Made by a program: the position numbers and the translations under genes. The notes under the pieces are model-generated. The model was not told where the DNA came from, made no database searches, and was given only the letters and a program-made list of their open reading frames with translations. A DNA stretch of 9,044 nt, taken from the NCBI GenBank assembly GCA_903922545.1, contig CAIXUE010000274.1, forward strand, positions 1 to 9,044, given 5' to 3'. Positions 6,254 to 9,044 of the stretch are shown in pieces. Source of the stretch: an uncultured Alphaproteobacteria bacterium (lineage in GTDB: Bacteria; Pseudomonadota; Alphaproteobacteria; Micropepsales; Micropepsaceae). The stretch's first letter is position 1, and each line of letters starts with the position of its first letter.

Positions 6254-6697
6254 ATGACGCCCAAGAAACGCCGCCGCCTGATGTTCGCCGCCGCGCTTGT
6301 CGCGGCTGGCGCCGTCCTGGCCGGCGCGATCGTTTATGAGCTGGGACAGAACACCGAGTATTTCCGCAGCCCCGCCGACATCGTGGCCAACCGTGTTGAG
6401 CCGGGCGTCGCTTTCCATCTGGGCGGTCTGGTGCAGCAGAAAAGCGTCAAACACGGCGCCGGCGCCGATGTGATGTTCGCCGTCACCGACGGCAAGGACA
6501 CCGTGCCGGTGGAATATCATGGCGTGCTGCCGGCCCTGTTCCGCGAAGGCCAGGGCGTGGTCGCGCTGGGCGCGATGAATGGCACCGGCACTTTTGTGGC
6601 CAGCGAAGTGTTGGCCAAGCATGATGAGAAATACATGCCGCCCGAAGTTGTCGATGCGCTGAAGAAAAGCGGCCATTGGCAGGAAGGCGGCACATGA
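6254..6697 (+). CDS. ccmE: CcmE, periplasmic haem chaperone of cytochrome c maturation
   Basis: A 147-residue protein of normal length for CcmE (CycJ in rhizobia). It is anchored by one N-terminal membrane helix (about 9-29) after a basic stretch KKRRR, with a periplasmic OB-fold domain. The YFRSPADI segment and the VxPGxxFHLGGLV strand are typical. The haem-binding HxxxY motif is present as KHDEKY: His123 is the expected covalent haem ligand and Tyr127 the axial partner, matching His130 and Tyr134 of E. coli. The C-terminus ends with PPEVVDALKKSGHW. The protein takes haem from CcmC/CcmAB and passes it to the CcmF/H complex. The gene abuts the upstream hypothetical gene (TGAATG) and overlaps ccmF by 4 bp. 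Confidence 0.97.
   Translation: MTPKKRRRLMFAAALVAAGAVLAGAIVYELGQNTEYFRSPADIVANRVEPGVAFHLGGLVQQKSVKHGAGADVMFAVTDGKDTVPVEYHGVLPALFREGQGVVALGAMNGTGTFVASEVLAKHDEKYMPPEVVDALKKSGHWQEGGT
6681..6687 (+). promoter_or_regulatory. Ribosome binding site deciding the ccmF start
   Basis: AGGAAGG lies 6 nt before the ATG at 6694, inside the end of ccmE. It supports 6694 over the in-frame TTG at 6676, which would lie upstream of this site and add six residues before the first membrane helix. Confidence 0.75.
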
Positions 6698-8631
6698 TCG
6701 GGGAACTCGGCCAGCTTGCGCTCTGTTTCGCGCTGGCGCTGTCGCTGGTAATGGCGGTTGCCGGTCTTGCCGGTTCGGGCGCCGACAATGCGCGCGGTGG
6801 CGCGGCGCTGGCGCGCGGCATCGCGCATGGTGCCACCATGGGCATGCTGGTGTTTGTGGTGATGGCGTTCGGCACGCTCACTTACGCCTTCGTCACGTCC
6901 GATTTTTCCATCGCCGATGTCGCCAACAATTCCCACACGCTCAAACCGCTGATCTACAAAATCAGCGGCGTGTGGGGAAACCATGAAGGCTCCATGCTTT
7001 TGTGGGTGCTGGTGCTGTCGCTTTATGCCGGCCTGGTCAGCGCGCTTGGGCGCGGCGGCGAACGGCTCACCTCGGCGGCGCTGGGCGTGCAGGGTCTTTT
7101 GGCCGCGGCCTTCCTGCTCTTTATATTGTTCACCTCCAATCCGTTCCTGCGCCTGGACCCCGCGCCATTTGAAGGCGCCGGCCTCAATCCTTTGCTGCAG
7201 GATCCTGGCCTCGCCATCCATCCGCCCATGCTTTACGCGGGCTATGTCGGGCTCTCCGCGTCTTTCTCCTATGCCGCCGCCGCGCTTATTGTCGGCGAAG
7301 AAGGCTGGGCCCGCGCCGCGCGGCCTTTCATGCTGATTGCCTGGATGGCGCTGACCTGCGGCATCGCACTGGGAAGCTGGTGGGCCTATTACGAATTGGG
7401 CTGGGGCGGTTTCTGGTTCTGGGACCCGGTGGAAAACGCGTCCCTGATGCCCTGGCTGGTGGCCACCGCACTGCTGCACTCCGCGCTCGCCACCGAAAAA
7501 AGCGGCGCCTTCCGCACCTGGACTTTGCTGCTGGCCATCGGCGGCTTTTCCATGAGCCTGATCGGCACGTTCCTGGTGCGCTCGGGCGTTCTGTCTTCGG
7601 TGCATGCGTTCGCCGCCGATCCCACGCGCGGCTTTTTCATCATGGTGCTTTTGGTCTGCGCCATCGGTGGGGCGCTCGGTCTTTTCGCCTGGCGCGCGCC
7701 CACGCTTAAAGGCGGCGCGGCGTTCGACACCGTCAGCCGCGAAACCATGCTGCTGCTGAACAATGTCTTTCTGGTCGCGGCCTGTGCCGCGGTCTTTGTC
7801 GGCACGATCTATCCTCTGGCGCTCGATGCCCTGAACGGCACCAAGCTTTCCGTCGGCCCGCCTTATTACGCCGCCACCTTCGCGCCGATCTTTTTCGCGC
7901 TGCTGCTGCTGGTGCCGCTGGGGCCCCGGCTGGGCTGGCGGCGCGGCGATCTGAAAGCGGCTTTGCATACGCTCGCGCCCGCGCTGGGCATGGCCGCTTT
8001 GGCGGCGGTGCTGGTGCTGCTGGTCGCATCGCCCCGCTTTCTCACCGGCGCCTGCGCTTTTGCGGTGGCGGGCTGGCTGATCGGCGCCAGCATTCTGGAT
8101 TTCTTCAAGCGCAAGGGCGCGCGCGCCGGCGCTTTTGCCGCCGCCCTGGCCCATGCGGGCCTCGGCGTCACACTGATGGGCGTCACCGGCACCACGCTGT
8201 GGCGCAGTGAAGCTTTGGCGGTGATGGGTCCGGGCGAAGTCATGAAAGTCGGGCCTTACACACTGCGCTTTGACGGCATTACGAAAGAGCAGGGTCCCAA
8301 CTACACCGCCAGCCGCGCCCATATCGCGCTGATGAATGGCGACAAGGTCCAAACCATGATGACGCCGGAACAGCGCATCTATCCCGCCGAAGGCCAGGAC
8401 ATGGCCAACACCGCCATCCGCACCACCGGCGTTCAGGATCTTTACCTGGCGCTGGGCGATGATCGCGGCAATGGCCGCTGGACCCTGCGCGCCTATGTCA
8501 GCCCGCTGGCGCCTTTCATCTGGCTTGGCGCGCTGGTGATGGCGTTGGGCGGCCTGCTCAGTCTGGTAGGCCGCTTGCGCGCCCGCGCGAACGCGCCTGC
8601 GCCGGCCGTGGCGCCACAGCCTGCCGAATGA
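6694..8631 (+). CDS. ccmF: CcmF, haem lyase subunit of cytochrome c maturation
   Basis: A 645-residue polytopic inner-membrane protein of normal length (CycK in rhizobia). It belongs to the haem handling protein family with the periplasmic WWD domain, here WWAYYELGWGGFWFWDPVEN at 229-248. Other hallmarks are WGNHEGSMLLW (94-104), the NPFLRL segment, HPPMLYAGYVG (176-186), ALLHSALA and FLVRSGVLSSVHAF. Histidines 176, 262, 304 and 487 sit where CcmF has its conserved haem-ligating His residues (E. coli 173, 261, 303, 491). The C-terminal periplasmic part (about 505-600) has the GPNYTASRA and GVQDLYLALGD segments, then a last membrane helix near 605-626. It takes haem from CcmE and, with CcmH and CcmI, ligates it to apocytochromes. 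ATGA overlaps with ccmE and ccmH indicate coupled translation. All expected motifs are intact. Confidence 0.98.
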   Translation: MIGELGQLALCFALALSLVMAVAGLAGSGADNARGGAALARGIAHGATMGMLVFVVMAFGTLTYAFVTSDFSIADVANNSHTLKPLIYKISGVWGNHEGSMLLWVLVLSLYAGLVSALGRGGERLTSAALGVQGLLAAAFLLFILFTSNPFLRLDPAPFEGAGLNPLLQDPGLAIHPPMLYAGYVGLSASFSYAAAALIVGEEGWARAARPFMLIAWMALTCGIALGSWWAYYELGWGGFWFWDPVENASLMPWLVATALLHSALATEKSGAFRTWTLLLAIGGFSMSLIGTFLVRSGVLSSVHAFAADPTRGFFIMVLLVCAIGGALGLFAWRAPTLKGGAAFDTVSRETMLLLNNVFLVAACAAVFVGTIYPLALDALNGTKLSVGPPYYAATFAPIFFALLLLVPLGPRLGWRRGDLKAALHTLAPALGMAALAAVLVLLVASPRFLTGACAFAVAGWLIGASILDFFKRKGARAGAFAAALAHAGLGVTLMGVTGTTLWRSEALAVMGPGEVMKVGPYTLRFDGITKEQGPNYTASRAHIALMNGDKVQTMMTPEQRIYPAEGQDMANTAIRTTGVQDLYLALGDDRGNGRWTLRAYVSPLAPFIWLGALVMALGGLLSLVGRLRARANAPAPAVAPQPAE

Positions 8632-9044
8632 AGAAATTTTTTTTCTTGTTGTTGCTGCTTGCTTCGCCCCTGTTGGTATCGCAAGCGATGGCCGCGCAAG
8701 CGCCCGACACCTTTTCCAATCCGGCGATGGAAGAACGCGCCCGCAATCTTCAGCGCCAGCTGCGCTGCCTGATCTGCCAAGGCGAAAGCATTGACGAAAG
8801 CCAGTCCAGCTTCGCCGCCGATATGCGCCATCTGGTGCATCAGCAAATGGCGGCGGGCCAATCCGACCAGGAAATCGAACAGTTCCTCACCGCCCGCTAT
8901 GGGAACTTCATCTTGATGAAACCACCTTTCGAGATGGATACGGTTTTTCTCTGGGCCGCGCCCTTTTTGGTCTTGATCCTGGCGGGCGGCGTGGCCACTT
9001 TTGTGATAAGCAAGGCCCGCAAGGCCGCGGCGGACGCCCCGCCG
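8628..9044 (+). CDS. ccmH: CcmH (CycL-type) thiol-disulfide reductant, 3' truncated by the window
   Basis: Partial: 139 codons are visible and no stop is reached. A signal peptide or N-terminal anchor (1-22, MAA/AQA boundary) is followed by the ERARNLQRQLRCLICQGESIDESQSSFA region with the LRCxxCQ redox motif (Cys47, Cys50), the mature fold HxQ, TARYGNFILMKPP, and a second membrane helix (about 105-127) followed by a basic tail. This is the short alphaproteobacterial CcmH (CycL/Ccl2), about 150-160 residues in full; the E. coli version is longer because it carries a CcmI-like domain. It reduces the CXXCH cysteines of apocytochrome c before haem ligation. The start overlaps the ccmF stop (ATGA), and there is no separate ribosome site, so it depends on coupling. 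A run of eight T lies at codons 4-6. Confidence 0.95.
   Translation, partial: MKKFFFLLLLLASPLLVSQAMAAQAPDTFSNPAMEERARNLQRQLRCLICQGESIDESQSSFAADMRHLVHQQMAAGQSDQEIEQFLTARYGNFILMKPPFEMDTVFLWAAPFLVLILAGGVATFVISKARKAAADAPP

Noticed and set aside
6517..8352. 611-codon open frame on the - strand opposite ccmE and ccmF
   Set aside because: Antisense shadow of genuine ccm genes; its product is Gln/Arg/His-rich low-quality sequence without domains.
8608..8644. GTGGCGCCAC palindrome followed by the T8 run as a terminator between ccmF and ccmH
   Set aside because: The palindrome has no loop, lies about 20 bp from the T run, and both genes overlap by 4 bp within one operon.

Overview
The window is GC-rich, gene-dense DNA with every convincing gene on the + strand. 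It looks like an alphaproteobacterial chromosome: the response regulator and kinase are of the PhoP/PhoQ (FeuP/FeuQ-like) type common in that class, cytochrome c maturation is the System I set ccmE-ccmF-ccmH in the rhizobial cycJKL order, and the small hypothetical genes have an alphaproteobacterial flavour. The genus cannot be fixed from sequence alone. I saw no mobile element, tRNA, rRNA, CRISPR array or integrase.

Layout. (1) 1-247 holds no convincing complete gene; two weak edge-truncated reading frames and a 14-bp palindrome lie there. (2) 248-814 is a cysteine-rich YkgJ-type CxxCxxCC protein closed by a strong intrinsic terminator (814-853). (3) 988-3582 is a three-gene signalling operon: an exported PepSY-like protein with an Arg/Gly-rich tail, an OmpR/PhoB-class response regulator, and a PhoQ-like membrane histidine kinase whose start overlaps the regulator. 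An 11-bp-period TTCAT direct repeat just upstream is a candidate autoregulatory site. (4) 3641-5008 encodes a 455-residue cytoplasmic helical protein I do not recognise. (5) 5149-5838 encodes an exported glycine-zipper protein with a Pro/Tyr/Gly-rich tail, closed by a second intrinsic terminator (5860-5894). (6) 5909-9044 is a tightly coupled operon: a 114-residue His-rich hypothetical protein, then ccmE, ccmF and ccmH with zero-gap or ATGA junctions; ccmH runs off the right edge.

How the genes work together. CcmE carries haem across the periplasm, CcmF is the haem lyase partner, and CcmH is the thiol reductant of apocytochrome c; together they attach haem to CXXCH cytochromes. CcmI is not seen between the kinase and ccmE and may lie beyond the right edge. 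The PepSY protein is well placed to modulate the kinase in the periplasm. No dramatic new system is visible. The most interesting unknowns are the His-rich protein that opens the ccm operon, the 455-residue unknown, and the PepSY/kinase pairing.
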